From: Methylobacillus flagellatus_A
Lineage (GTDB): Bacteria; Pseudomonadota; Gammaproteobacteria; Burkholderiales; Methylophilaceae
Length of the DNA stretch: 64,000 nucleotides
Direction: 5' to 3' (one strand)
Assembly (NCBI RefSeq): GCF_031344055.1
Contig: NZ_JADBEN010000004.1
In this document: one piece after another, positions 27,481 to 35,237 of the stretch
Numbering within the stretch: the first letter of the stretch is position 1
How the letters are laid out: every line of letters starts with the position of its first letter
Notes under the pieces: model-generated
Databases searched by the model: none
Seen by the model: the letters and a program-made list of their open reading frames with translations, nothing else
What the model was told of the DNA's origin: nothing
Translations under genes and position numbers: made by a program

Positions 27481-28631
27481 TGCGCTGGGAGTCCGGCAAC
27501 CGCATCGCCTTGCTCAGGAACGGCACCGAGTTCTTCCCCGCACTGGCGGCTTCCATCGAGGCCGCGCAGCGTGAAATCTATATCCAGACCTATATCTACG
27601 AGCTGGACGCCACCGGCGCCATGATCGGTGAAAAGCTCAAGGCGGCCGCTGCGCGCGGCGTGGCCGTCAACCTCCTGCTTGACGGCTTCGGCTGCCGCAA
27701 GCTGCCGCCGGAATATGTGCTGGAGATGGAAGCCTTCGGCATCAAGGTCATGTTCTACCGCCCGAAGATTTCGGCCTGGTCGTTCAAGCGTAGCCGCTTG
27801 CGGCGCCTGCACCGCAAGGTGTCGGTGTTCGACGGCCAGCACGCCTACGTCGGCGGCATCAATATCATCGACGACATGAACGTGCCGAGCAATCTCGACG
27901 CGCCCCGCGTCGATTACGCCGTCCGCGTCGAGGGGCCATTGGTGCTGGGCATCCATGCCAGCGTGCGCAAGCTCTGGCGGCGCCTGGCCTGGATGCACTT
28001 GCGGGAAGTCGCGGCCTATCCCAGCCTGCCGGCGCCGGCGTTCATCACCAACGGCATGCGCGCGGCTTTCGTCGTGCGCGATAACGTGCTGCACCGCCGC
28101 GATATCGAGCGGGCCTATCTCAAGGCCATCGGCAAGGCGCGGGTGGACGTCATCATCGCCAGTGCCTATTTCGTCCCGGGCAAGAAATTCCGCCAGGCGC
28201 TGATCGAGGCCGCCAGGCGCGGCGTGCGCGTGCGCCTGCTGTTGCAGGGGCGCATGGAATACTGGCTCATGTTCGCCACGCACGAGGTCTACGGCCTGCT
28301 GCTGCGCCATGGCATCGAGATCTACGAATACCGCGCGAGCTTCATGCACAGCAAAGTGGCAGTGATTGACAGCCGCTGGGCTACCGTGGGCTCATCCAAT
28401 CTTGACCCGTTCAGCCTGATGCTTGCACGCGAGGCCAATATCATGGTGCAGGATAAAAGCTTCAATGCCGAACTCAAGGCCGACCTGGAAAAGGCGATTG
28501 CGGAAAAGTCCGTCAAGGTACGGCCTGAAGACTGGTCGCGACGCCACGTGTTCAAGCGCATGTTCTCATGGGGGGTGTATATCGTCGTGCGGCTCATGAT
28601 CGGTTTGGTTGGCCCGAAGGAGAAACATTGA
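27477..28631 (+). CDS. clsB: Cardiolipin synthase B-type phospholipase D protein
   Basis: A 384-residue protein with two HKD catalytic motifs: HRKVSVFDGQHAYVGG (about residue 113) and HSKVAVIDSRWATVGSSN (about 289). ClsB-type enzymes make cardiolipin from phosphatidylglycerol and phosphatidylethanolamine. There is no long N-terminal membrane region, which separates it from ClsA; a hydrophobic C-terminal stretch (VYIVVRLMIGLV) may dock it to the membrane. Its start overlaps the EEP gene and its stop overlaps the next start (TGATG). Confidence 0.88.
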   Translation: MMRWESGNRIALLRNGTEFFPALAASIEAAQREIYIQTYIYELDATGAMIGEKLKAAAARGVAVNLLLDGFGCRKLPPEYVLEMEAFGIKVMFYRPKISAWSFKRSRLRRLHRKVSVFDGQHAYVGGINIIDDMNVPSNLDAPRVDYAVRVEGPLVLGIHASVRKLWRRLAWMHLREVAAYPSLPAPAFITNGMRAAFVVRDNVLHRRDIERAYLKAIGKARVDVIIASAYFVPGKKFRQALIEAARRGVRVRLLLQGRMEYWLMFATHEVYGLLLRHGIEIYEYRASFMHSKVAVIDSRWATVGSSNLDPFSLMLAREANIMVQDKSFNAELKADLEKAIAEKSVKVRPEDWSRRHVFKRMFSWGVYIVVRLMIGLVGPKEKH

Positions 28632-29068
28632 TGTTGCCGGTGCCTGACGTACTGAACGTCGCCAGCGTCGCCAACGTGATCCAGCTGGCGGTGGCGCCCG
28701 CTTTCCTGCTCACCGGGAGCGGCGCCATGCTTGGCGTGATGGCGGGGCGCCTGGCCCGCGTCGTCGACCGCTTCCGTGAGTTGCACGAATCCGGCGGCTG
28801 GAGCCATGAGCAGAAATCGGTGGAAATGAACATGCTGCTCAAGCGCTCGCGCTGGATACATCGCGCCATTATCCTGACCTCGCTGGCGGCATTGCTCGTC
28901 TGCGTGGTGATCGCCACCTTGTTCGCCGCGGTGGAAGTGGGCTGGAACCCGTCGCGCATCGTTTCCCTGCTGTTCATCTGCGCCATGGGCTCGTTGGTGG
29001 CGGGGCTGCTCTGCTTCTTGCGCGAGATCGCGCTTTCCACCGATATCATAGAAGAGTTCCGCGGCTAG
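28631..29068 (+). CDS. DUF2721 membrane protein
   Basis: A 145-residue integral membrane protein with about three hydrophobic helices (residues 15-35, 75-100, 110-135), matching DUF2721. No activity is known. The ATG at 28631 overlaps the clsB stop, and AAGGAG 7 bases upstream supports it over an in-frame ATG inside clsB. It is the last gene of the EEP-clsB group. Confidence 0.85.
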   Translation: MLPVPDVLNVASVANVIQLAVAPAFLLTGSGAMLGVMAGRLARVVDRFRELHESGGWSHEQKSVEMNMLLKRSRWIHRAIILTSLAALLVCVVIATLFAAVEVGWNPSRIVSLLFICAMGSLVAGLLCFLREIALSTDIIEEFRG

Positions 29069-29096
29069 GTCATTGCGCGGATTTTGCGCGGCGGTT

Positions 29097-29125
29097 TTTA
29101 ACTACTCGCCAGTTTGCGATAAAAT
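29097..29125 (+). promoter_or_regulatory. Promoter of tRNA-Thr
   Basis: TTTAAC at 29097-29102 and TAAAAT at 29120-29125 are separated by 17 bases, with the tRNA starting 10 bases after the -10. The spacing is ideal for a sigma-70 promoter. Confidence 0.6.
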
Positions 29126-29135
29126 GCGCAATGGC

Positions 29136-29211
29136 GCCGGTGTAGCTCAGTCGGTAGAGCAGCTCATTCGTAATGAGAAGGTCGGGGGTTCGATTCCTCT
29201 CACCGGCACCA
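29136..29211 (+). tRNA. thrW: tRNA-Thr (anticodon CGT)
   Basis: A 76-nt tRNA with encoded CCA. The acceptor stem is GCCGGTG (29136-29142) with CACCGGC (29201-29207), discriminator A and CCA at 29209-29211. The D-arm (TAGCTCAGTCGGTAGAGC), the anticodon loop TTCGTAA and the T-arm (GGTTCGATTCC) are all intact. It reads ACG and closely resembles E. coli thrW. A weak hairpin (TCATAA/TTATGA at 29217-29232) follows. No integrase lies beside it. Confidence 0.97.
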
Positions 29212-29407
29212 CATCCTCATAAAAGCTTATGAAGAGGCTTTATATACGGCCTGGCTAAAATGCCATCATTGAAATGTAAATGTACCGATCTTTCAATGGT
29301 AGTGTCTTTTATTCCAGGCTTTCTTCCAGCGTTGAGGTCACGGCGCGAGCGCATCATTTGCTTCTGCCCGTTCTTCATCGTGGTCCGGTCGGCAATTGTC
29401 TCCGGCG

Positions 29408-31705
29408 CTATTGCCGGTTGAGCCGCTCGACCTGCGCCGCATATTCCTCGGTGGGCATGGGGTAGCCATATAGATAGCCCTGCACTGCCATGCATCCTTC
29501 CGCACGGACGAGCTCAAGCTGTTCGGCGGTTTCCACGCCTTCTGCGACCGTGACCACGTTCAGCCGCTTGCCCAGGTCGGCAATCGCCTTGACCACGGCG
29601 GCGCAGTCGGGCCGGGTGACGGCGTCTTTCACGAAGGAGCCGTCGATCTTGATCTTGTCGAACGGGAAAATCCGCAGGTGGGCGAGGGAAGAGTAGCCGG
29701 TGCCGAAATCGTCCAGGGCGATCCGCACGCCCATGTCGCGCAATTGGCGTAGTTCTTCAATGCCTTCCTCTGCATGGTTGAGCAAAGCGGTTTCGGTGAC
29801 TTCGAGTTCAAGGCGGCTGGGTGGCAGGCCGGATGCGAGCAGGGCGGAGCGGATGATGTCCACGAGGAAGCCCTTGCCGATCAGGCTGGCCGAAATATTG
29901 ACGGCAACGCCAACCTGCTCTTCCCAATCGGAGGCATCGCTGCATGCATGGTTGATGACGAAATAGCTCAGGCGGCCAATCAGGCCGATCTGTTCGGCAA
30001 CCGGGATGAATTCGGAAGGCGGAATCCAGCCGCGCTGCGGGTGATACCAGCGCACCAGGGCTTCGCGGGTGGTGACCTGCCCGGTCTCGATGTCGATGAT
30101 GGGCTGATAGAAGACGAACAGGTTCTCGTAATGCTCCAGCGCCATGCGCAGGCTCAGTTCCAGGTAGGTATGCTCCTGAATGCGCTGTTCCATTTCCACG
30201 GAAAACATCTTGAACGTGCATTTGCCCGCGCTCTTTGCAGCATAGAGCGCGATGTCCGCCCTTGCCAGCAGCAGTTCCGCAGTGGTGCCGTGCTGTGGCG
30301 CCAAGGCGATGCCGATGGAGGCGCCGATATTGACGTCGGCATCGTCTTCCAGGTGGAACGGGGCGGTGATGATTTCAATGAGGGAGTCGGCCAGCTCTTC
30401 GGCCTGCCGGGGGTCGTTGTGCTCCATCAGCACGGCAAACTCGTCGCCGCCGAGCCGGCCGATGGTCTTGCAGCCGCCATGGCTGGCGGTACGCAAGCGG
30501 AACCGGTCGGCCACTTGCCTGAGCAGGATGTCGCCGATACGGTGGCCCTTGGAGTCGTTGACCAGCTTGAAGCCGTCCAGGTCGATGAACAGGATGCCCA
30601 CGCGGCTGCCCGGTGCCTGCAAGCCCTCCGTGAGCATTTCATAGAATCTGTTGCGGTTGGAAAACCTGGTGAGCGGATCGTAGTGGGCGAGTTGCAGGAT
30701 CTGGTTCTCGGCTTCGACTTCCTTGGTGATGATCGCCCAGGTCAGCATGGGGGCGATATAACGGCCGTCGTCGTCACGTATGGCGCATACCTGCAATTCC
30801 AGGATTTCCGGGCCCAGCCTGATGCGTGCGCTGTGCGGGAGGTTGGCAGGGTCGGCAAGCAGGCGGCGCTGGTATTCCGGCTGTCTGTGGAAGATGTCGA
30901 TCGAGGTGCCGATCAGGTTTTCCGCCTTGATCGGCAGCAGGTGCTCGATGCTTCTGATCAGGCTGATGGAGGTAGCGTTGGCATAGTTGATGTTGAAGGT
31001 GTCGAGCTCGACGGTCATGGCGGCGACAGGCATGTCGTCCAGCATGTGCAGGAGCTTGCCCTGTTCGCGCATTTGCCGGCGCAGCTCGGCCTGGGCGTTG
31101 ATCATGCGGGCGAAGTTGCGGCTTTGGATCAGGATGATGATGACCGCGGCAACCAGCACGAGCAATATGTTGACCGCCATGGCCTTGAGCGTCAGCACGT
31201 CGATGACGGCGAGGAAGCCGGTAAAGAAAACCGCCATGATGCCTGCCACGATCAATGCGGCCGATGGCAGGTGGATCAGGCAGAACATGGTGCTGATCAG
31301 TGAAATGGCGAGGAAGAAGATCACATGGCTTTGGGTATAGGTGTTGCCATGGGGAAACAGCATCATGGCCCAGGCCAGGAACGCTACCGTCAACAAGGCG
31401 GTCAGCCGGTTGGTGCGCCTGGCTTCGTGCAGCGCCGTGTCTGGCGTGAGGACGACATGACGGTTGCGCCACCAACTGATGGTTCTGACCGCGCAGATGG
31501 CGCTGAGCGATATGGCGATAGCGAACGTCATGCCCGCCGGGGCGGAGTCGATGAAGCTGAAGGCCAGCACCCAGCTATTGGCAACCAGGATGGAATACAG
31601 CAAGGGAATGAAACGCGATAGCTCGGTACACTTGGCACAAAGCAGTTCCGGGGTGTCTTCCGGAACGACGATGAGGTGTTTAATGCGCACAAAGGCACTT
31701 GTCAT
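29408..31705 (-). CDS. Membrane GGDEF-EAL cyclic-di-GMP signalling protein
   Basis: A 765-residue protein. About six N-terminal transmembrane helices (residues 30-200) precede a PAS-like sensor (about 210-325), a GGDEF cyclase domain (GRLGGDEFAV near 430) and an EAL phosphodiesterase domain (TREALVRWYHP near 540, VTETALL, LDDFGTGYSS, VAEGVET), with the EAL metal-binding motifs apparently intact. The GGDEF has no RxxD inhibitory site at the expected place. The ATG at 31705 is preferred because GAGGAAGA precedes it. It could make or degrade cyclic-di-GMP; direction cannot be read by eye. It is divergent from a second GGDEF-EAL gene. Confidence 0.9.
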   Translation of the reverse strand: MTSAFVRIKHLIVVPEDTPELLCAKCTELSRFIPLLYSILVANSWVLAFSFIDSAPAGMTFAIAISLSAICAVRTISWWRNRHVVLTPDTALHEARRTNRLTALLTVAFLAWAMMLFPHGNTYTQSHVIFFLAISLISTMFCLIHLPSAALIVAGIMAVFFTGFLAVIDVLTLKAMAVNILLVLVAAVIIILIQSRNFARMINAQAELRRQMREQGKLLHMLDDMPVAAMTVELDTFNINYANATSISLIRSIEHLLPIKAENLIGTSIDIFHRQPEYQRRLLADPANLPHSARIRLGPEILELQVCAIRDDDGRYIAPMLTWAIITKEVEAENQILQLAHYDPLTRFSNRNRFYEMLTEGLQAPGSRVGILFIDLDGFKLVNDSKGHRIGDILLRQVADRFRLRTASHGGCKTIGRLGGDEFAVLMEHNDPRQAEELADSLIEIITAPFHLEDDADVNIGASIGIALAPQHGTTAELLLARADIALYAAKSAGKCTFKMFSVEMEQRIQEHTYLELSLRMALEHYENLFVFYQPIIDIETGQVTTREALVRWYHPQRGWIPPSEFIPVAEQIGLIGRLSYFVINHACSDASDWEEQVGVAVNISASLIGKGFLVDIIRSALLASGLPPSRLELEVTETALLNHAEEGIEELRQLRDMGVRIALDDFGTGYSSLAHLRIFPFDKIKIDGSFVKDAVTRPDCAAVVKAIADLGKRLNVVTVAEGVETAEQLELVRAEGCMAVQGYLYGYPMPTEEYAAQVERLNRQ

Positions 31706-32497
31706 GGTTGTTCTTCCTCGGTGTTCACAAAGGCACACTATGCCGTTCCGATTTATTTTGATAACCAGATTCCTGGTGTTTCGCGCGAACGGCTGATTAT
31801 GTTATTAGTAAATAAGCAATAAAAAAATAAGCAGCGCTCAGGAAGGATGCCGTCAATAATGGCAGGCAAGATGTAATGCTAGTGAGAACACTGGCGATGC
31901 CGGTTCGCCGACAATGATTTCCTGCCGCGCACGGCCGGTAACATTGTTAATATTCAACACCTTGATTGATGAGGCAGAGTATCATGAATGGTGAGCATGA
32001 AAAAGTCACAAAATGTCACGATCCCAACCCAAGCGAGTTTGGGCTGGTGGCCCGCCGGACTTCCCGATAGCATGGTGCCCATTGGCCCGCCTATGCGCTT
32101 TTTGAAGCCGCCCCGCAGCCGATAAGCCTGTTGGCGATGAGGATGTGAGCCATATGGCGTACGCGCGCCCGGCTGCGGAGTTCGTGGCGGATACCATCGC
32201 CCTGTGGAGCAGGCGCTACCTGACCGCAGACTGGTCTGCGGTCAGCTTGATGGCGGATCGAATTCATGCGCCTGGGGCAATGTCCCTGTCATGCCGCCGC
32301 ATTCAATCTCTTTTCTCGATACGCTCGCTGCGAAAATGTTCCAATTTTGCATATTTTTCTGCTTTTTCAATTTTTATTATTGTCACAAATGCTGTCGTGA
32401 AAAGATTTTTTGCTTATTTTGTTTTTTTTGCTTCAGAACAGCTGATACGCAGCCGTAATGAGGAGTATCAGTCGTATTCTCCTCCTGGTGTGTGTCT
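31706..32497. other. Gene-poor gap between two cyclic-di-GMP enzymes
   Basis: About 790 bases with no coding region I can support. It must hold both divergent promoters. From 32330 to 32440 the sequence turns very T-rich on the plus strand, unlike the rest of the window. Short open frames here (for example 32145-32522) have no Shine-Dalgarno, odd composition and no family resemblance. A short ATG frame at 31984 (28 codons) is possible but unproven. I saw no cyclic-di-GMP riboswitch core on either strand. Confidence 0.5.
32220..32245. repeat. Perfect 26-bp palindrome in the gap
   Basis: Arms CTGACCGCAGAC and GTCTGCGGTCAG (12 bases each) are separated by two bases and are perfectly complementary. 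There is no T run after it on either strand, so a terminator is unlikely. It could be an operator or a cruciform-forming site. Confidence 0.6.
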
Positions 32498-34579
32498 ATG
32501 CTGCAAGAATCCTATGATGTAAACCTTGTCGCCATTTCGCTGGTGGTGGCCATCTTCGCCTCCTATACCGCACTCAACCTGGCAGAACGCATCAATACCG
32601 CCAAGGGCCGGGCGGCAACATGGTGGCTGCTGGGAGGCGCTGCGACGCTCGGTATCGGCATCTGGTCGATGCATTTCATTGGCATGCTGGCGTTCCGCCT
32701 GCCGATCCCGCTGGGTTATGACATGGGGATCACCGTGTTTTCCCTGGCCTTGGTGATCGTCGTCTCCGGTTTTGCCTTGTACCAGGTCATCCAGCCCGCC
32801 TTGCCGCTCAAGCGCCTGCTGGTCAGCGCCGTGATCATGGGCATAGGCGTGGCGAGCATGCACTACGTGGGCATGGCCGCCATGCTGATGGAGCCCGCGC
32901 CGGTTTACGATCCCGGATTGTTTGCATTGTCCGTCGCGATTGCCGTGGCAGCCTCTGCCGCCGCCATGTGGATCGCTTTCCGGTTGCGTCAGCGCGTGCC
33001 GCACGTGCTGCTGGCCCGCGCATTGGCCGCCCTGGTGATGGGCGTTGCCATTTGCGGAATGCATTACACGGGCATGGCGGCCGCGGATTTTCCGGTGGGC
33101 AGTGTTTGCCGGGCTGCCGTCGAGGGCGGCAGCCTGGATCACCTGACGATCATGGTGGTGATGGGCACCGGCAGCGTATTGGTCATCGCGCTGCTTATCT
33201 CGATCCTGGATGCGCGCTTGGAGTCGAAGACCGCGCAGCTGGCGAAATCGCTGGAAATTGCCAACCAGGAGTTGCTGCACAAGACATTGCACGACAACCT
33301 GACCAGCCTGCCGAACCGCACCCTGCTGGAAGACCGCGTGAACCAGGCATTGCACAAGGCGAGGCGGGAGCACAACAGTTTCGCCCTGATGTTCATCGAC
33401 GTGGACGGCTTCAAGACCGTTAACGACTCGCTGGGCCACCACGTCGGCGACAGCCTGCTGGTCGAGGCCGCGGCGCGGCTGCGCAAATTGCTGCGCGCGC
33501 AGGATACCGTGGCGCGGGTCGGCGGCGACGAATTCGTGGTGCTGCTGGAGAAGGCTACGCCAGAGGATGCGGCGGTCGTCGCCGGCAAGATCGTGCTGGC
33601 GTTCCGCCAGCCGTTCACCAGCGGCGGGCGGACGTTGCGGGTGACGGCCAGCATCGGCATCGCCATTTCACCGGACAACGGACAGACCTACCGCGAGCTT
33701 GCCATCAATGCCGATACGGCGATGTACCACACCAAGCGTTCCGGACGGAACGGCTACCATTTTTTCGAGGCTTCGATGCATATCGATACCCAGGGCCGCC
33801 TCGATATGATGCTGGACCTGGGCATGGCGCTGGACACGCAGCAGTTCGCCCTCGTCTACCAGCCCAAGTTCGATGCCGGCCGCGAGCATATCGTCGGGGC
33901 CGAGGCCTTGCTGCGATGGCACCACCCCAAGTTGGGAACCGTGCCTCCGGACAAGTTCATCTCATTGGCCGAGAAGACCGGGCTGATCGTCCCGATCGGC
34001 GAGTGGGTGCTGAACGAGGCATGCAGGCAGATGCGCGCCTGGCACGACATGGGATGCCGGCACTGGCACGTCGCGGTCAACCTTTCCGCCGTGCAGTTCA
34101 GCCACGACAGGCTGCTGGAGGTGGTCAAGTCCACGCTGGCGCGCTGGAGCTTGTCCGCCCATTGCCTGACGCTGGAAATCACCGAGTCAACGGCCATGCA
34201 CAACGTCAAGGCGACGCTGGATATCCTGCATGCGCTGGCGCGGCTGGGAGTGAAGATTTCGATCGACGACTTCGGCACGGGCTATTCCAGCCTGCTGTAC
34301 CTCAAGCGCTTGCCTGCCGACGAGCTGAAGATCGACCGGGGCTTCATCAGCAACTTGGGCAATGGCGAAGGGGTGGATGACGGCGCGATCGTGTCGGCGA
34401 TCATTGCTCTGGGGCATACCTTGAACTTCAGGGTGGTGGCGGAAGGGGTGGAGACCGATGCGCAGAAAGCCTTCCTGCAGGGGCTGGGCTGCGACGAGCT
34501 GCAGGGCTACGGCCTGAGCCGGCCCATCACTGCCGCGCAAATGACGGAACAATATGCCACTGAGCGGCTAGCAAGCTAG
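32498..34579 (+). CDS. MHYT-GGDEF-EAL cyclic-di-GMP signalling protein
   Basis: A 693-residue membrane protein. The MHYT sensor (residues 1-235) has seven helices with the repeated motifs WSMHFIGM, ASMHYVGM and CGMHYTGM, which are thought to bind copper and sense gases such as O2, CO or NO. The GGDEF domain follows (RVGGDEFVV, about 345) with a RAQD inhibitory site just before it, then an EAL domain (GAEALLRWHHP, ITEST, IDDFGTGYSS, VAEGVET). Domain order matches the MHYT-GGDEF-EAL class such as YkoW. The ATG at 32498 is chosen; a GTG at 32492 is possible. No strong Shine-Dalgarno is visible. Confidence 0.9.
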   Translation: MLQESYDVNLVAISLVVAIFASYTALNLAERINTAKGRAATWWLLGGAATLGIGIWSMHFIGMLAFRLPIPLGYDMGITVFSLALVIVVSGFALYQVIQPALPLKRLLVSAVIMGIGVASMHYVGMAAMLMEPAPVYDPGLFALSVAIAVAASAAAMWIAFRLRQRVPHVLLARALAALVMGVAICGMHYTGMAAADFPVGSVCRAAVEGGSLDHLTIMVVMGTGSVLVIALLISILDARLESKTAQLAKSLEIANQELLHKTLHDNLTSLPNRTLLEDRVNQALHKARREHNSFALMFIDVDGFKTVNDSLGHHVGDSLLVEAAARLRKLLRAQDTVARVGGDEFVVLLEKATPEDAAVVAGKIVLAFRQPFTSGGRTLRVTASIGIAISPDNGQTYRELAINADTAMYHTKRSGRNGYHFFEASMHIDTQGRLDMMLDLGMALDTQQFALVYQPKFDAGREHIVGAEALLRWHHPKLGTVPPDKFISLAEKTGLIVPIGEWVLNEACRQMRAWHDMGCRHWHVAVNLSAVQFSHDRLLEVVKSTLARWSLSAHCLTLEITESTAMHNVKATLDILHALARLGVKISIDDFGTGYSSLLYLKRLPADELKIDRGFISNLGNGEGVDDGAIVSAIIALGHTLNFRVVAEGVETDAQKAFLQGLGCDELQGYGLSRPITAAQMTEQYATERLAS

Positions 34580-34646
34580 GCGGACGATTGTTTATACTTA
34601 GGGTTTGAGCGCAATCGGCGCATAAACTGGATCTAGGGTTTTCATT

Positions 34647-35021
34647 ATGTCTGTTCGTCTCGCCGGGACTCCCGGAAAGTTTTTCCTGCTGCTGTTGCTT
34701 GGCAGCCTGTTGTCCGCGTGCGGCGGGTTCAGCGTCTGGCCGTTCGGCGGCGACGATGCCGATGTGCGCTCCCGCGGCCCTGCCGGCTCGACGGAATACC
34801 TCTGCGACAAGGGGCGCAAGTTCTACGTCAAGCTTGAGAACGCGGGCAAGGCGGCATGGCTGGTGTTGCCTGACCGCGAAGTCCTGCTCAACAAGACCGA
34901 GGCCGGGCCTTACAGCAACGGCATCACCACGCTGGCGCTGGAGGGCGAGGCCGCCAAGCTCGATGACGGCTACAAGCACGAGTACAATAATTGCCAGGCC
35001 AACCTGCCTGCCAAGAAGTAG
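34647..35021 (+). CDS. MliC-like lipoprotein
   Basis: A 124-residue lipoprotein: signal peptide with lipobox LLSAC (Cys25 after processing). The mature part has the MliC pattern of a conserved Cys near YLCDKG, the FYVKLENAGKAAWLVLP strand pair, an SNG turn, and a closing Cys (NNC), which in MliC proteins form a disulfide. MliC inhibits C-type lysozyme in the envelope. The match is by pattern and spacing and is moderate; it could be a relative with another function. A terminator follows, so it is monocistronic. Confidence 0.6.
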   Translation: MSVRLAGTPGKFFLLLLLGSLLSACGGFSVWPFGGDDADVRSRGPAGSTEYLCDKGRKFYVKLENAGKAAWLVLPDREVLLNKTEAGPYSNGITTLALEGEAAKLDDGYKHEYNNCQANLPAKK

Positions 35022-35037
35022 CGATGCACGACCGTGC

Positions 35038-35066
35038 AAGCCGCTCCTGGAGCGGCTTTTTTATTT
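35038..35066 (+). terminator. Terminator after the MliC-like gene
   Basis: An 8-bp stem (AAGCCGCT 35038-35045 with AGCGGCTT 35051-35058, loop CCTGG) is followed by TTTTATTTT. It sits 17 bases after the stop. Confidence 0.85.
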
Positions 35067-35191
35067 TGCCCCTTTCAAATCGCAGCATTGCGCATCAATG
35101 CCCCCATTCGCAACCGGGGCATAATGGCAAAATTAAGCAACAATGTGGCAGTTTTGAGTAAGCACAGCCTTAAATATCTCTGGAATAATTG

Positions 35192-35212
35192 TTGACTAAA
35201 TCAGTCTGTCAA
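35192..35212. promoter_or_regulatory. Possible operator before the RND operon
   Basis: Arms TTGAC (35192-35196) and GTCAA (35208-35212) are separated by 11 bases, 26 bases before the ATG at 35238. The left arm could double as a -35. Symmetry is short, so this is tentative. Confidence 0.3.
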
Positions 35213-35237
35213 ATGGATTCGTTATGGTAGTCGCGGC

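Noticed and set aside
29136..29211. tRNA-Thr as an integration site for a genomic island
   Set aside because: No integrase and no repeated tRNA 3' end were seen within the window.
31980..32140. Possible cyclic-di-GMP riboswitch before the GGDEF-EAL genes
   Set aside because: I looked for the conserved GEMM core on both strands and did not find it.
32220..32245. The 26-bp palindrome as a terminator
   Set aside because: No T run follows on either strand and no gene ends just before it.
32145..32522. 125-codon plus-strand frame in the gap
   Set aside because: No Shine-Dalgarno, composition changes abruptly along it, and it runs into the MHYT gene start. Not listed as a gene.
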